Part shown: positions 8,684 through 18,000 of the stretch, in pieces
Position numbering within the stretch: the first letter of the stretch is position 1
Layout of the letters: every line of letters begins with the position of its first letter
NCBI RefSeq assembly: GCF_000737705.1
Contig: NZ_JPRH01000004.1
Coordinates: 434,001-498,000 of the forward strand
DNA length: 64,000 nucleotides
Source of the DNA: Chryseobacterium soli
GTDB lineage: Bacteria > Bacteroidota > Bacteroidia > Flavobacteriales > Weeksellaceae
Direction: 5' to 3'
Translations under genes and position numbers: made by a program
The notes under the pieces: model-generated
The model's input: the letters and a program-made list of their open reading frames with translations, nothing else
What the model was told of the DNA's origin: nothing
Databases searched by the model: none

Positions 8684-10807
8684 ATGACGACCGTAGAATT
8701 TATACAAAAGCAGCTCAATATATCCGAAAAAAGCATCAATGCAACCCTTCAGTTATTATCTGAAGACTGTACTATTCCTTTTATTTCCCGTTACAGAAAA
8801 GATAAGACCGGAAATCTGGATGAAGTTCAGATTGAGCAAATTTTAAAGATCAGTAAACAGTTTGACGAGATTGTAAAACGAAAAGAAACCATTCTAAAAT
8901 CAATTGAAGAACAGAATGCACTGACGCCGGAATTTAAACAGAGAATAGAAGAAAGTTTCGATATTCAGGAGCTTGAAGACCTTTACCTTCCTTTTAAAAA
9001 ACGTAAAAAAACAAAAGCCGATACCGCAAAAGAAAAAGGACTCGAGCCTTTAGCGAAGATCATTATGAGCCAGAAAACCGGTGATCTGATGACTCTGGCA
9101 TCAAAATACCTCAATGATCAGGTTTCTTCCGAAGAAGAGGCATTACAGGGTGCAAGAGATATCATGGCAGAATGGATCAATGAAAACATGTATGTCCGTA
9201 AAAACCTGCGCCGCCTGTTTCAGCGTAAAGCAGTGGTTACCTCTAAAGTCGTGAAGGCTAAAAAAGATGAAGAAGCTGCTCAGAAATTCTCACAATATTT
9301 CGAATGGGATGAAAACTTAAGCAGAACGCCCTCCCACAGGCTATTAGCAATGCTCAGAGCCGAGACTGAAGGTTTTGTAAAAGTGAATGTAGGAGTTGAC
9401 AAAGAAGAAGCCGTTGAGTTTATCGAAAATGCAGTGATTAAATCCAATAACGAAGCTTCGGAACAGATTGCCATTGCCATTAAAGACAGCTATAAAAGAC
9501 TTCTTGAGCCTGCCATATCCAACGAAGCCCTCCAGGAAGCCAAAGAAAAAGCAGATAAGAAAGCCATTGAAATATTCTCTGAAAACCTAAGCCAGTTGCT
9601 GCTTGCTCCGCCTTTAGGAGAAAAAAGGATTTTAGCAATTGATCCCGGCTACAAAAGTGGCTGTAAAGTGGTATGCATTGACGAAAAAGGAGATCTTCTT
9701 CATAATGAAACCCTTTATCCACATGCTCCGCCGAATGAATCCGGAATGGCGATGAAAAAAATCCGGTCTATGGTGAATGCCTACAATATTGAAGCAATTT
9801 CCATCGGAAACGGAACAGCCAGCCGTGAGACAGAGTTTTTCATTAAAAAAATTGCTTTTGACAAACCATTGCAGGTTTTTGTGGTTTCAGAAGCAGGCGC
9901 ATCCGTATATTCTGCCAGTAAAATTGCCAGAGAAGAGTTTCCAAGCTATGATGTCACAGTACGTGGTGCGGTTTCCATCGGCCGAAGATTGGCCGATCCT
10001 TTGGCGGAATTGGTTAAAATTGATGCCAAATCTATCGGTGTTGGGCAATACCAGCATGATGTAGATCAGACCCAATTAAAAAACGAACTGGATTCTACGG
10101 TCATGAAATGTGTAAACTCAGTAGGAATCAATCTTAATACAGCCAGTAAATCACTGTTAAGCTACGTCTCCGGAATCGGTGAGAAAATGGCCGAAAATAT
10201 TGTCAATTACAGAACAGAAAATGGGGCTTTCGAAGACAGAAAGCAACTGAAAAAAGTTCCAAGACTGGGTGAAAAAGCCTTTCAGCAGGCAGCTGCCTTT
10301 GTGAGAATTGCAAATGCAAAAAATCCTTTAGACAATTCTGCTGTACATCCGGAAGCGTATGGAATTGTTGAAAAAATGGCTAAAGACCTCGGTATCAAAA
10401 CCCCTGAACTTATCGCCAACAAAGAAAAAATAGCCCTCATAAAACCCGAAAATTATATTACGGAAGTCATTGGAATTTTAGGAATCAAAGATATTTTAAA
10501 GGAGCTTGAAAAACCAGGACTAGACCCCAGAAAAGCTGCAAAAGTATTTGAATTTGATCCTAGCGTAAAGAAGATCACAGATTTAAAGATAGGAATGATC
10601 CTCCCGGGAATTGTAAATAATATTACTGCATTTGGATGTTTTGTGGATCTTGGAATCAAAGAAAGCGGCCTTGTTCATATTTCCCAGCTTAAAGATGGAT
10701 TTGTTTCTGATGTGAATGAGGTGGTAAAGCTTCACCAGCATGTTCAGGTAAAAGTAACCGAAGTGGATGAAGCAAGAAAAAGGATTCAGTTAAGTATGAT
10801 TCTGTAA
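8684..10807 (+). CDS. tex: Tex-family transcription accessory / RNA-binding protein
   Basis: 707 residues, close to the usual Tex length. The N-terminal Tex helical domain (ISRYRKDKTGNLDEVQ), a YqgF/RuvX-like RNase H fold (LAIDPGYKSGCK, SIGNGTASRETE), a helix-hairpin-helix pair (LLSYVSGIGEKMAENIVNYR, then LKKVPRLGEKAFQQAA) and a C-terminal S1 domain (from about residue 635, GIVNNITAFGCFVDLG) appear in order. Tex binds nucleic acids and acts in transcription; the exact role in this phylum is uncertain. The RDD-protein gene follows after only 10 nt, so the two are probably co-transcribed. Confidence 0.96.
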   Translation: MTTVEFIQKQLNISEKSINATLQLLSEDCTIPFISRYRKDKTGNLDEVQIEQILKISKQFDEIVKRKETILKSIEEQNALTPEFKQRIEESFDIQELEDLYLPFKKRKKTKADTAKEKGLEPLAKIIMSQKTGDLMTLASKYLNDQVSSEEEALQGARDIMAEWINENMYVRKNLRRLFQRKAVVTSKVVKAKKDEEAAQKFSQYFEWDENLSRTPSHRLLAMLRAETEGFVKVNVGVDKEEAVEFIENAVIKSNNEASEQIAIAIKDSYKRLLEPAISNEALQEAKEKADKKAIEIFSENLSQLLLAPPLGEKRILAIDPGYKSGCKVVCIDEKGDLLHNETLYPHAPPNESGMAMKKIRSMVNAYNIEAISIGNGTASRETEFFIKKIAFDKPLQVFVVSEAGASVYSASKIAREEFPSYDVTVRGAVSIGRRLADPLAELVKIDAKSIGVGQYQHDVDQTQLKNELDSTVMKCVNSVGINLNTASKSLLSYVSGIGEKMAENIVNYRTENGAFEDRKQLKKVPRLGEKAFQQAAAFVRIANAKNPLDNSAVHPEAYGIVEKMAKDLGIKTPELIANKEKIALIKPENYITEVIGILGIKDILKELEKPGLDPRKAAKVFEFDPSVKKITDLKIGMILPGIVNNITAFGCFVDLGIKESGLVHISQLKDGFVSDVNEVVKLHQHVQVKVTEVDEARKRIQLSMIL

Positions 10808-10817
10808 TTAAAAATTC

Positions 10818-11369
10818 ATGAGAATTTCAGAATTAAAAGAAAGAAAAATAGTCCGCCGAGCAACCCGAAATTTTGATTTAGGAGGTAACCGTATTTATAA
10901 TGAATTTGAATATGATTTACCTTTCAAAGCTGATTTTTCAGGTAGTGAAAAACAAAGAGAATGGGCGAAAATAATTGATATGATCCCTTTCTTTCTTATT
11001 TTTCTTTTCATTTTTAAACAGGCTCCAATTCTATCTTTCTTGTTTTCAATCCCATCAGTAGTTATTCTTGGAAGTGTTACCGAAACAGTTTGGGGAACAA
11101 CCTTAGGAAAAAGGATTTTTAGAATGATTGTTATTGACGATTTTGGAAATTTCCCCAATTTTTCTACATCGTTAAAAAGAAATTTTTTGTGCTTATCCAA
11201 CTTCTATCCTTCCTTTTCAGAATACACCACCAAAGATGTTGCATTTGGAACTCAAACACATTTTAGAACGGATTTAAGTATGCACATGAACAACAAACTG
11301 TGCAAAACATATATTATCAAAGAAATTCAGTTGTTGAAAATCAAAAAACTGTTAGAAGAAAAAAAGTAG
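10818..11369 (+). CDS. RDD-family membrane protein
   Basis: 183 residues. An N-terminal soluble stretch of about 50 residues precedes two hydrophobic segments (about 53-70 and 72-92), and TTLGKRIFRMIVIDDFGN is the conserved RDD box. A charged C-terminal tail follows. RDD proteins are small membrane proteins of mostly unknown function, sometimes linked to ion transport. It starts 10 nt after the tex stop and ends in a shared hairpin, making it the second gene of a tex operon. Confidence 0.78.
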   Translation: MRISELKERKIVRRATRNFDLGGNRIYNEFEYDLPFKADFSGSEKQREWAKIIDMIPFFLIFLFIFKQAPILSFLFSIPSVVILGSVTETVWGTTLGKRIFRMIVIDDFGNFPNFSTSLKRNFLCLSNFYPSFSEYTTKDVAFGTQTHFRTDLSMHMNNKLCKTYIIKEIQLLKIKKLLEEKK

Positions 11370-11396
11370 CTTAAAATTAAGCTACTTTCTTTTTTA
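11363..11396. terminator. Bidirectional terminator between RDD and M28 genes
   Basis: AAGTAGCTT pairs with AAGCTACTT around a short loop, followed by a T-rich tract on the plus strand and A-rich on the other side. It covers both convergent stops. Confidence 0.85.
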
Positions 11397-12965
11397 TTTA
11401 AAATCCCTGGAATCTCTCCTCGGTTGCTTTACTTCTGGCCATTTTGTGACCTGTCCTTTATCATCCAAAGGCATTTCTCTTTTCTCTCTGTTCGTAAATT
11501 CGGGATCTTCTGAGGCCATATAGGCCAATGATGCCGTTAAGATGACATTATTCTTCACCTCATCAAAAACAATCTTATCATACGTATCTTTTGTCGTATG
11601 CCACGTATATCCAAAATACCCCCAGTTAAGCGAGCTTAGAGAGAATCCCGGCACACCCGCTGCAACAAACGATGCATGATCAGAGCCTCCCCCGCCCGGC
11701 ATTCCCGGAAAATCGGTTTTGATCTGATCTCTTACATTCTTGGGAACTCCGTTCAGCCATCTACCGATATAATCATAGGCATGTACAAATCCCTGTCCGC
11801 TGATATTCACCACACGTCCGGTTCCGTTATCCTGATTAAATACTGCCTGAACTCCTTTCATTATTTCAGGGTTATCAGCTACAAAACCTCTGGAACCATT
11901 CAGTCCCTGCTCTTCACTCCCCCATAATCCCACGACAATGGTTCTTTTGTTGTTAGGATAATACTTCTTTAAAATCCTCATGGTTTCAAGCATGGTAAGA
12001 ACACCTGTTCCGTTATCTGTAGCTCCCTGCGCTCCGTCCCATGAATCCAGGTGGGCAGAAAGGACAACATATTCATTAGGTTTTTCTTTTCCCTTAATGA
12101 TTCCGACTGTATTGAAGGTTTTTGCATCCGGAAGAACGGTTGACTGAGCCTCTACTTTAATTTTAGGTTTACTTCCTTTTTCAGCCATTCTGAAAAGCAT
12201 TCCGTAATCCTCTACATCGATATCAATCATTGGAATTTTGGATGTTTTAGCCCCAAAAATTCTGTTAGCCCCCATAATTCCGGTCCAGTTGGAAATGGCA
12301 ATCCCGGCGGCTCCGGCTTTTTCCAATGCTTCAGGAAGCGTATTGTTATCGTAGCCGATATTTTTCACATAATCACGGAAGTCTTTTGAATCCTGTTCTT
12401 TTTGGGCTCTCAGTTTTTCATACAATTCCGGTGTTGCAAATTCTTTGATCTGTTCATCCGAACGGCCAATCTTCTGGTACTGCGCCATCAGCACAATTTT
12501 TCCTTTTACAGACGGAAGCCATTGATCAAACTCTGCTTTAGATGCTGCTTTTGGAAGGACCACCACTTCTGCTTCAATTGCTCTTTTTGTTGCAGGGCTC
12601 CACGCCAGTTGCGTCGCAGATAATGATTTCACCCTTGGATAGACCATGTCTACATGGGTAATTCCGCGTTGCCAGCCTTTCCAGGTTCCAAACTGCTGGA
12701 GATTGGCTTCTACGCCCCAAGAACGCAGCTTATCTGCCGTCCAGTTGTTGGCAGCAAGCATTTCCGGAGTTCCTACCAGACGTGGTCCGATTCCGTCCAG
12801 AAGCTCATGCGCCATATCTTCAAGCTGAGAGCTGCGGTTGATTTCATTAACGAAATTTTCGATAACAGGATTAAGCTTTTCTTTTGAATTTACCGGTCCC
12901 TGAGCCCAAGAAAACTGAGCGGCCAGTAGTACTGCAGGTACTGCAAAAAAAGTATTTATCTTCAT
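11394..12965 (-). CDS. Secreted M28-family metallopeptidase with PA insert
   Basis: 523 residues. Signal peptide with likely cleavage after SWAQ (about residue 21). A protease-associated insert lies at about 130-260 (VKGKIVLMAQYQ, EKAGAAGIAIS) inside an M28 zinc peptidase. Metal and catalytic residues are visible: AHLDSWD (His, Asp), TDNGTG (bridging Asp), SEEQG (general base and ligand Glu), NQDNG (Asp) and WHTTKDTYD (His). Likely exported aminopeptidase or carboxypeptidase that helps use extracellular peptides; specificity unknown. There is no type IX sorting domain at the C-terminus, which ends in a short charged tail. Confidence 0.93.
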   Translation of the reverse strand: MKINTFFAVPAVLLAAQFSWAQGPVNSKEKLNPVIENFVNEINRSSQLEDMAHELLDGIGPRLVGTPEMLAANNWTADKLRSWGVEANLQQFGTWKGWQRGITHVDMVYPRVKSLSATQLAWSPATKRAIEAEVVVLPKAASKAEFDQWLPSVKGKIVLMAQYQKIGRSDEQIKEFATPELYEKLRAQKEQDSKDFRDYVKNIGYDNNTLPEALEKAGAAGIAISNWTGIMGANRIFGAKTSKIPMIDIDVEDYGMLFRMAEKGSKPKIKVEAQSTVLPDAKTFNTVGIIKGKEKPNEYVVLSAHLDSWDGAQGATDNGTGVLTMLETMRILKKYYPNNKRTIVVGLWGSEEQGLNGSRGFVADNPEIMKGVQAVFNQDNGTGRVVNISGQGFVHAYDYIGRWLNGVPKNVRDQIKTDFPGMPGGGGSDHASFVAAGVPGFSLSSLNWGYFGYTWHTTKDTYDKIVFDEVKNNVILTASLAYMASEDPEFTNREKREMPLDDKGQVTKWPEVKQPRRDSRDFK

Positions 12966-13121
12966 AATTCAAATTGATTGCTTTAAAGATAAAGGAATTC
13001 AGGAAAATAGGAAAGAATACCCCGGAAAATCAGGCGATATCCCATATAAAAACAAAAACCGGGCAGCCCCAGCTACCGGTTATCTATTCACTGCTGCTCC
13101 AACAGGATATAAGCATAAAAA

Positions 13122-13145
13122 AACCGGTTTCCTGGGAAACCGGTT
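13122..13145 (-). terminator. Terminator of histone H1-like gene
   Basis: AACCGGTTTC pairs with GAAACCGGTT around a 4-nt loop, followed by T7 on the minus strand, 9 nt after the stop. A weaker AACCGG...CCGGTT pair at about 13057-13081 repeats the same half-sites. Confidence 0.9.
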
Positions 13146-13153
13146 CAGAATAA

Positions 13154-13330
13154 TTATTTTTTTGCTTCTTCAACGGAAACTTTTCTGAATTCCTTGAACA
13201 ATTTGCTTAATTCCAAAGCTGACTTACGAGCTCTTGTCCCAGCTGCTTTGTTACCTTTTTCTGATTGTTGCCCTGCTTCAGTTGCGAATGCTTCAAATTC
13301 CGCGTTGATTTTTTCAATTAGTTCTTTCAT
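13154..13330 (-). CDS. Histone H1-like small basic protein
   Basis: 58 residues, Lys/Arg- and Ala-rich, starting MKELIEKINAEFEAF and ending VSVEEAKK, with GNKAAGTRARKSALEL in the middle. It matches the short H1-like (Hc1-type) histones annotated across Flavobacteriia. Predicted helical; likely binds DNA, although its effect on nucleoid structure is not shown here. An exact TAnnTTTG promoter lies 21-28 nt upstream and a strong terminator follows, so it is a compact monocistronic gene. Confidence 0.88.
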   Translation of the reverse strand: MKELIEKINAEFEAFATEAGQQSEKGNKAAGTRARKSALELSKLFKEFRKVSVEEAKK

Positions 13331-13642
13331 TTATTTTAAAATTTAGGGTGCAAATATAGGTTTTATGGTGATTCCAGCCTAACTGCAAAGAAAAAAGTTT
13401 GCATTAAATCGTCATTTTTTTCGCATTTTATTTAAAATCAGCATATTTCATGTGATTATAATAGCTAATATGGTGCTTTACATAATTAATTACGACCTTT
13501 TCACCTTAATTAATTGTTGAATAATTACATTATCATTATAATATTTATTTTTATTCCAAATTTCTATTTTTGTGATATATTCTCTATCATAACACCTTCA
13601 GAAGCTTCTTTCAAGACATTGAAATATTTCAAAAGTTGATTT
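13331..13642. other. Intergenic gap with histone gene promoter
   Basis: 312 nt. The -7 element of the histone-like gene lies at 13351-13358; the remainder is AT-rich with no supportable ORF or strong hairpin. Confidence 0.5.
13351..13358 (-). promoter_or_regulatory. Histone H1-like gene promoter -7 element TATATTTG
   Basis: Exact TAnnTTTG match on the minus strand, followed by CACCC exactly as at typA (TTTGCACCC in both). Confidence 0.6.
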
Positions 13643-15064
13643 TTATTTTAATTGAAGCTCTTTTACCTTCCTCCCTGCATTTTCCAACAGAACAAAGCTT
13701 TCCGAAGTCATCCGGTCCGCAAATACAATCCTGAAATGATGGCTGTACTGATCAGACAGAGAAAATGTATTTCCTGGAGTAAATAAAATACGGTTCGTTT
13801 CACAATATTCATAAAAAGTCTTCATATCAGTTTGTTCTGGCAGCTGCCCCCAAATACTGTATCCACCTTCAGGCCTGTGGAAGTAAGAACCTTCCGGAAA
13901 AGCTTTGCTTACCACATCCAGCACCTGAAATGCCTGCTGGCTGAGTTTTTTACGGAAGGACCGCAAATGCCTTTCATAAGCGGTTCCCTGAAGAAGTTTC
14001 AGCATCAGCTCCTGATAAATCGGTGAAACGGTTCTTCCTAATCCAAACCTGTTTTTTTCTGCCTGAGCATAAAATTCCCCTGCATACAGCCAGCCCAGCC
14101 GTATGCCTGGCGCAAGGGTCTTTGAAAATGAAGAAAAAGTCATGACCAGCCCTGTATCATCAAAGCTTTTTATGCAGTTGGGCCTTTTTTCTCCAAAATA
14201 AAGGTCTCCGTAGATATCATTTTCTATAATGGGTATCTGATAATACAATGCTGTTTTCAGCAGTTCTTTTTTTGCTTCATCACTCATGACAATCCCTGTA
14301 GGATTATGAAAATTGGGTGTTACGACCAAAGCCCGGATATCATTATCCTTACAAGCCTGATCAAAATATGCCGTATCAAAACCATTACGGTAGTGAACCG
14401 GCACTTCAATCACTTTAAGTCCAAGATTGACGATTGCCTCCAACACTGAAAAAACACAGGGACTCTCAACGGCGACAATATCTCCCGGACTTGTTACCGT
14501 TCCCAATGCAATCGTCAGCGATTGTAGGGCACCATCTGTAATGATCAACTCATCAGGGTTCACATAACTACCGTTGCCCCCTATACGCTTTGCAATTTCC
14601 ATTCTTAGCGTCTGAAGGCCATTTGAAGGGTAATAACGCAACAGTGAGGTTCCTTTTTCCCGGATCACTTCCTGTAGGGTTCTGAGTATCAGTTTTTGCG
14701 GCACCAGCAGATCACCGGGTGCCGCTGCGTTAAAAGAACTGGATTCCGAAGGCTTTATTCTTGCAGAAGTAAGCATGACGTTATTTGTGAATACAGCATC
14801 TTTCACTACCGGAAGAAGAGCTGTTTTAACTTCCGGAATATCTTCTCTGTGAATAGCTGCAACAAAATGTCCTGAGCCGGGAATACTTTCAACCCATCCT
14901 CTGATCATGAGATATTCATACCCACTCTGCACAGAGCTTGTGCTCAGATTAAATTTTTTTTTGATCTCCCGAATGGAAGGCAATCGGTCTCCAGCCTGTA
15001 AAATACCTTCTTTAATCTGCTCTTCAATCCCCGCCGTGAAAAGTTCATATTTATAAGCCTGCAT
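13643..15064 (-). CDS. MocR/PdxR-type GntR regulator with aminotransferase domain
   Basis: 473 residues. N-terminal GntR winged helix (about 1-70, LPSIREIKKKFNLSTSSVQ) fused to a fold-type I aminotransferase domain. PLP-site residues are present: NPTG (254-257), Asp293 in ENDIYGDL and the Schiff-base Lys315 in FSSFSKTLAPG, then the distal Arg region HHFRIVF. MocR proteins sense PLP or amines and usually act on the divergent gene; here that is the GNAT-like gene 117 nt away. The intergenic region has half-sites CCGTAC (15109-15114), CGTAC (15129-15133) and GTACGG (15146-15151) that could be its operator. Confidence 0.93.
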   Translation of the reverse strand: MQAYKYELFTAGIEEQIKEGILQAGDRLPSIREIKKKFNLSTSSVQSGYEYLMIRGWVESIPGSGHFVAAIHREDIPEVKTALLPVVKDAVFTNNVMLTSARIKPSESSSFNAAAPGDLLVPQKLILRTLQEVIREKGTSLLRYYPSNGLQTLRMEIAKRIGGNGSYVNPDELIITDGALQSLTIALGTVTSPGDIVAVESPCVFSVLEAIVNLGLKVIEVPVHYRNGFDTAYFDQACKDNDIRALVVTPNFHNPTGIVMSDEAKKELLKTALYYQIPIIENDIYGDLYFGEKRPNCIKSFDDTGLVMTFSSFSKTLAPGIRLGWLYAGEFYAQAEKNRFGLGRTVSPIYQELMLKLLQGTAYERHLRSFRKKLSQQAFQVLDVVSKAFPEGSYFHRPEGGYSIWGQLPEQTDMKTFYEYCETNRILFTPGNTFSLSDQYSHHFRIVFADRMTSESFVLLENAGRKVKELQLK

Positions 15065-15108
15065 AGTGTTCTGTTAAATTGTATCGGGCAAATTTACAAA
15101 ATACACAA

Positions 15109-15151
15109 CCGTACCGATTAAAATTCAGCGTACTGTATCCTTTTTGTACGG
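15109..15151. promoter_or_regulatory. Candidate MocR operator
   Basis: Inverted half-sites CCGTAC and GTACGG lie 31 nt apart with a third GTAC between them, in the divergent promoter region. MocR operators are typically spaced repeats; assignment is by position only. Confidence 0.4.
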
Positions 15152-15161
15152 AATAACTTCC

Positions 15162-15169
15162 TAATTTTG
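15162..15169 (+). promoter_or_regulatory. Promoter -7 element TAATTTTG of GNAT-like gene
   Basis: Exact TAnnTTTG match directly downstream of the GTACGG half-site. It contains the TTG codon at 15167, so the ATG at 15182 is the better start. Confidence 0.5.
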
Positions 15170-15181
15170 AAGAAAAATCGC

Positions 15182-15694
15182 ATGAATATTGTTTCAAAAT
15201 TCACTGTAGGCTCTGATGAAGGCATCGACAATCTTTTTGACGTGATCAGACCTTCTGTAAGCAGTCTATATAAAGAATTGGTTCCGAAAGAAGATATTAA
15301 AAATTATATCCAGCACCTGGATCGTAGAAAGGTAATCAATGAGCTCAACGACCTTTCTAACCAGCTTATTATGACCTATCAGGATGAACAGCCTATCGGA
15401 TACAGCATTTTAAAAACCGGTTCCCGTTATCCGGGATTACCGGAAGAAAAAAGAGCTACAGAATTTAGTTTTGTTATTCTTCAGGAATATAATTCCCCTG
15501 AAGCAAGACAATCCCACTGGAAAAAATGCAGGGCTGCTGTTTCCTTTACCGATGTTATCTGGATCAATATGCTCATCAATGATCCATTGCTGGACTTTTT
15601 GAAGGAATCCGGATTCTCCATTGTGGAAGAAACCCATTCGGGGCCTTTCCAGCTTCCTTCTTATCTCTTGACAATGGATATTACGAAAGGGTAA
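15182..15694 (+). CDS. GNAT-like acetyltransferase (divergent)
   Basis: 170 residues from the ATG at 15182; a TTG at 15167 extends the frame by five residues but lies in the promoter. The order of elements resembles a GNAT fold: a beta strand with YQDEQPIGYSILK, a core strand EFSFVILQEYN in the acetyl-CoA region, and the C-terminal NDPLLDFLKESGFSIVEE, similar to the N-x-LYxKxGF end of GNAT proteins. The pyrophosphate loop (Q/RxxGxG/A) is not clear, so it may be a non-catalytic or divergent member. It is divergent from the MocR gene and is the obvious target for that regulator. Confidence 0.55.
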   Translation: MNIVSKFTVGSDEGIDNLFDVIRPSVSSLYKELVPKEDIKNYIQHLDRRKVINELNDLSNQLIMTYQDEQPIGYSILKTGSRYPGLPEEKRATEFSFVILQEYNSPEARQSHWKKCRAAVSFTDVIWINMLINDPLLDFLKESGFSIVEETHSGPFQLPSYLLTMDITKG

Positions 15695-15724
15695 TAAAAT
15701 TCATCACCTTCAGTTCTATTCTAT

Positions 15725-15757
15725 TTGCTTTCATTACAATCAATTTACTTATCTTTG
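15725..15757 (+). promoter_or_regulatory. Promoter of AraC-type regulator gene
   Basis: TTG (15725-15727), a 22-nt spacer and TATCTTTG (15750-15757) match the Bacteroidota -33/-7 pattern, 20 nt before the ATG. Confidence 0.6.
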
Positions 15758-15776
15758 ATTTTTATAATTTTAAACG

Positions 15777-16691
15777 ATGAGTGATCAGCTGGAAACCATA
15801 GAAGATTATTACAAACGCATCCGGGAAAATAAAATAAGAATGTTTGACTCGGATGATTTTGAGACCGGAAAATCGCATTTCAATATTTCTATGCGGAAAT
15901 ACTGCAGTTTCAAAAGCCCGTACAACCGCCGTGACTATTATAAAATCAGCTTTATTTTAGGTAAAGGAACGTTCCAGTATGGCCATCAGAAGCTGTATAT
16001 CGACCGCCCTGCCTTATTTTTTCCTTCACCCAATATTCCTTATTCGTGGGAATGTGACGGTGATCTTCAGGAAGGATATTTCTGTCTCTTCAATCAGGAG
16101 TTTTTTAATGGAAATTCAGAATTTAAGGTGTTTAAAAAGACTTCTCTCTTTAAAGAATGGAGCGTGCCTCTTGTATTTTTAACAGAAGAACAGACCCATT
16201 TGGCCAATCTTTATTTTGAACAGATGTACAAGCTGAACAATTCAGCGTATCCGTTCCGATGCAGCAGTATTAAAAGCCATCTTGCTTCTGTCCTGCATCT
16301 TGCCTTAGAAAATAAGGTTGAAGACATTGACCTCAACGAGCTTCCGGCAAGCATCCGTCTTTACCGTTTGTTTGATGAACTGTTGAATAAACAGTTTCCT
16401 TTGGATTCTCCGGCTTATCCATTGGCTTTAAAAACCGCCTCAGATTTTGCCGAACACCTCAACGTTCATGTCAATCATTTAAATTCCTCCGTAAAATCGG
16501 TCACCAACCTTACGACTACCCAGATCATTAAAGAAAGGATGTTCGAAGAATCGAAAAACCTGTTGAAGTATACAAACTGGGATATTGCCGAGATTGGTTA
16601 TACTCTGGGATTTGAGCAGCCTTCCCATTTCAATAATTTCTTTAAAAAACATGCCAGCACTTCTCCGCTTAAATTCAAACATAGTTTTTAA
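15777..16691 (+). CDS. AraC-family transcriptional regulator
   Basis: 304 residues. N-terminal cupin-like sensing part (FILGKGTFQYGHQKLYID, ALFFPSPNIPYSW) and a C-terminal pair of helix-turn-helix motifs (about 220-304): DFAEHLNVHVNHLNSSVK, then WDIAEIGYTLGFEQPSHF and the typical NNFFKKHASTSPLKFK end. Cytoplasmic DNA-binding regulator. The MFS exporter gene begins 90 nt downstream on the same strand with its own promoter-like element, the usual arrangement of a regulator and a drug exporter it may control. Ligand unknown. Confidence 0.92.
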   Translation: MSDQLETIEDYYKRIRENKIRMFDSDDFETGKSHFNISMRKYCSFKSPYNRRDYYKISFILGKGTFQYGHQKLYIDRPALFFPSPNIPYSWECDGDLQEGYFCLFNQEFFNGNSEFKVFKKTSLFKEWSVPLVFLTEEQTHLANLYFEQMYKLNNSAYPFRCSSIKSHLASVLHLALENKVEDIDLNELPASIRLYRLFDELLNKQFPLDSPAYPLALKTASDFAEHLNVHVNHLNSSVKSVTNLTTTQIIKERMFEESKNLLKYTNWDIAEIGYTLGFEQPSHFNNFFKKHASTSPLKFKHSF

Positions 16692-16751
16692 TTCTTTGAA
16701 TTTTGTAATTTTTACTTTGTCTTTTAAAATTCATTATCCCGATTCTTGTCT

Positions 16752-16759
16752 TACTTTTG
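16752..16759 (+). promoter_or_regulatory. Promoter -7 element TACTTTTG of MFS gene
   Basis: Exact TAnnTTTG match 23 nt before the ATG of the exporter; no clear -33 TTG, which fits an activator-dependent promoter. Confidence 0.45.
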
Positions 16760-16781
16760 TATCGTAAAAAAAGAATGAATT

Positions 16782-17987
16782 ATGTTGAAAGAAGCTTCTG
16801 AAAAACGCATCAGATTAATAACCATTATGGCTTTCATATCGATCCCGCTATCGGGATTCGTAACGGATATTTATCTGCCGTCATTTCCTTCTATGGCTAA
16901 GGGAATGCAGGTTTCAGAAAAAGACATCCAGATCACTCTGACCTCTTATTTGCTGAGTTATGGAATCTGTCAGTTATTTGTGGGTGGGATACTCGACAGT
17001 ATCGGACGTTACCGCCCGAAGCTGGTGGCCTTATTCCTGCTGGTGATCAGTAGTATTTTGATTACGATGACCGACAGTATCCTTTTGATATGTCTGCTCC
17101 GTATCCTTCAGGGAGCCGCCGTTTCCGTTCTGGTAGTTGCTACGCGTGCTATTTTTGTGGATATCTACGATTCTGAGAAGGTAAAACATTATCTGAGTTA
17201 TTTTACGATTGTCTGGTCTTTGGGTCCTATCCTGGCCCCTTTCCTGGGCGGTTATCTTGAAAAACTGTTTAACTGGCACGCCAATTTTTATTTCCTTGCC
17301 TTCTATGCCGGAGGAATTTTTCTGTTTGAATGGTTTTTCAGTGGTGAAAGTCTTCCGGAGAAAAAGAGACTCAATTTTTCAGAGAATATAAGTTTATACA
17401 AAATGATGCTGAAAAACAGGATTTTCATGCTCGGGATTTTCATTCTGGGACTGAGTTATTCTATCGTCATGCTGTTTAATATTACGGGACCTTTTATTAT
17501 TGAAAACACTTTTCATTTTACTCCGGTAGTGATTGGATACTGTACGTTAATTTTAGGTTTTTCCTGGATGATTGGCGGATTTATCGGAAAACGCAGAATT
17601 ACCCTGGATTTTAAAGCACGGATTATACAGCCTATTATTTTTCAGCTTTTTATGATTGCCTGTCTGATTGTGATCAGTTATTTCGCAGAGAGTCTGTTTA
17701 TTATGGTTCCTTTTGCGTTCTTTATCCATATCTGTTCGGGAATTCTTTTTACTTCATTTTTCACGACCAGTATGTTATATTTCCCTAAGAATGCGGGAAC
17801 GGCCGGTGGATTAATGGGTGGATTAGTGTATATTATTACGTCTCTTACGAGTTTTATTATTTCTGTAAGCGGAAATGTTACCGAGCAAAAAGATCTCTCA
17901 TGGCGCTATTTAATTATTGCCCTTTTATTACTGGGCATTATCGTCATTATGAATAAAGTTTTAAGAAAAGAAAAAGCAGAGAATTAA
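16782..17987 (+). CDS. MFS multidrug efflux transporter (Bcr/CflA type)
   Basis: 401 residues with 12 predicted membrane segments. The first helix region contains SGFVTDIYLPSFPSMAKGM, characteristic of Bcr/CflA drug/H+ antiporters (DHA1), and the helix 2-3 loop has GGILDSIGRYRPK, the MFS motif A region. LGPILAPFLGGYL matches the antiporter motif C of helix 5. Likely exports hydrophobic toxicants; substrate unknown. It follows an AraC regulator on the same strand and ends in a strong terminator. Confidence 0.92.
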   Translation: MLKEASEKRIRLITIMAFISIPLSGFVTDIYLPSFPSMAKGMQVSEKDIQITLTSYLLSYGICQLFVGGILDSIGRYRPKLVALFLLVISSILITMTDSILLICLLRILQGAAVSVLVVATRAIFVDIYDSEKVKHYLSYFTIVWSLGPILAPFLGGYLEKLFNWHANFYFLAFYAGGIFLFEWFFSGESLPEKKRLNFSENISLYKMMLKNRIFMLGIFILGLSYSIVMLFNITGPFIIENTFHFTPVVIGYCTLILGFSWMIGGFIGKRRITLDFKARIIQPIIFQLFMIACLIVISYFAESLFIMVPFAFFIHICSGILFTSFFTTSMLYFPKNAGTAGGLMGGLVYIITSLTSFIISVSGNVTEQKDLSWRYLIIALLLLGIIVIMNKVLRKEKAEN

Positions 17988-18000
17988 TCTCTGCTTTTTT
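17971..18000 (+). terminator. Terminator of MFS gene
   Basis: AAAAAGCAGAGA pairs with TCTCTGCTTTTTT around a short loop; the stop codon lies inside the hairpin. Confidence 0.9.
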
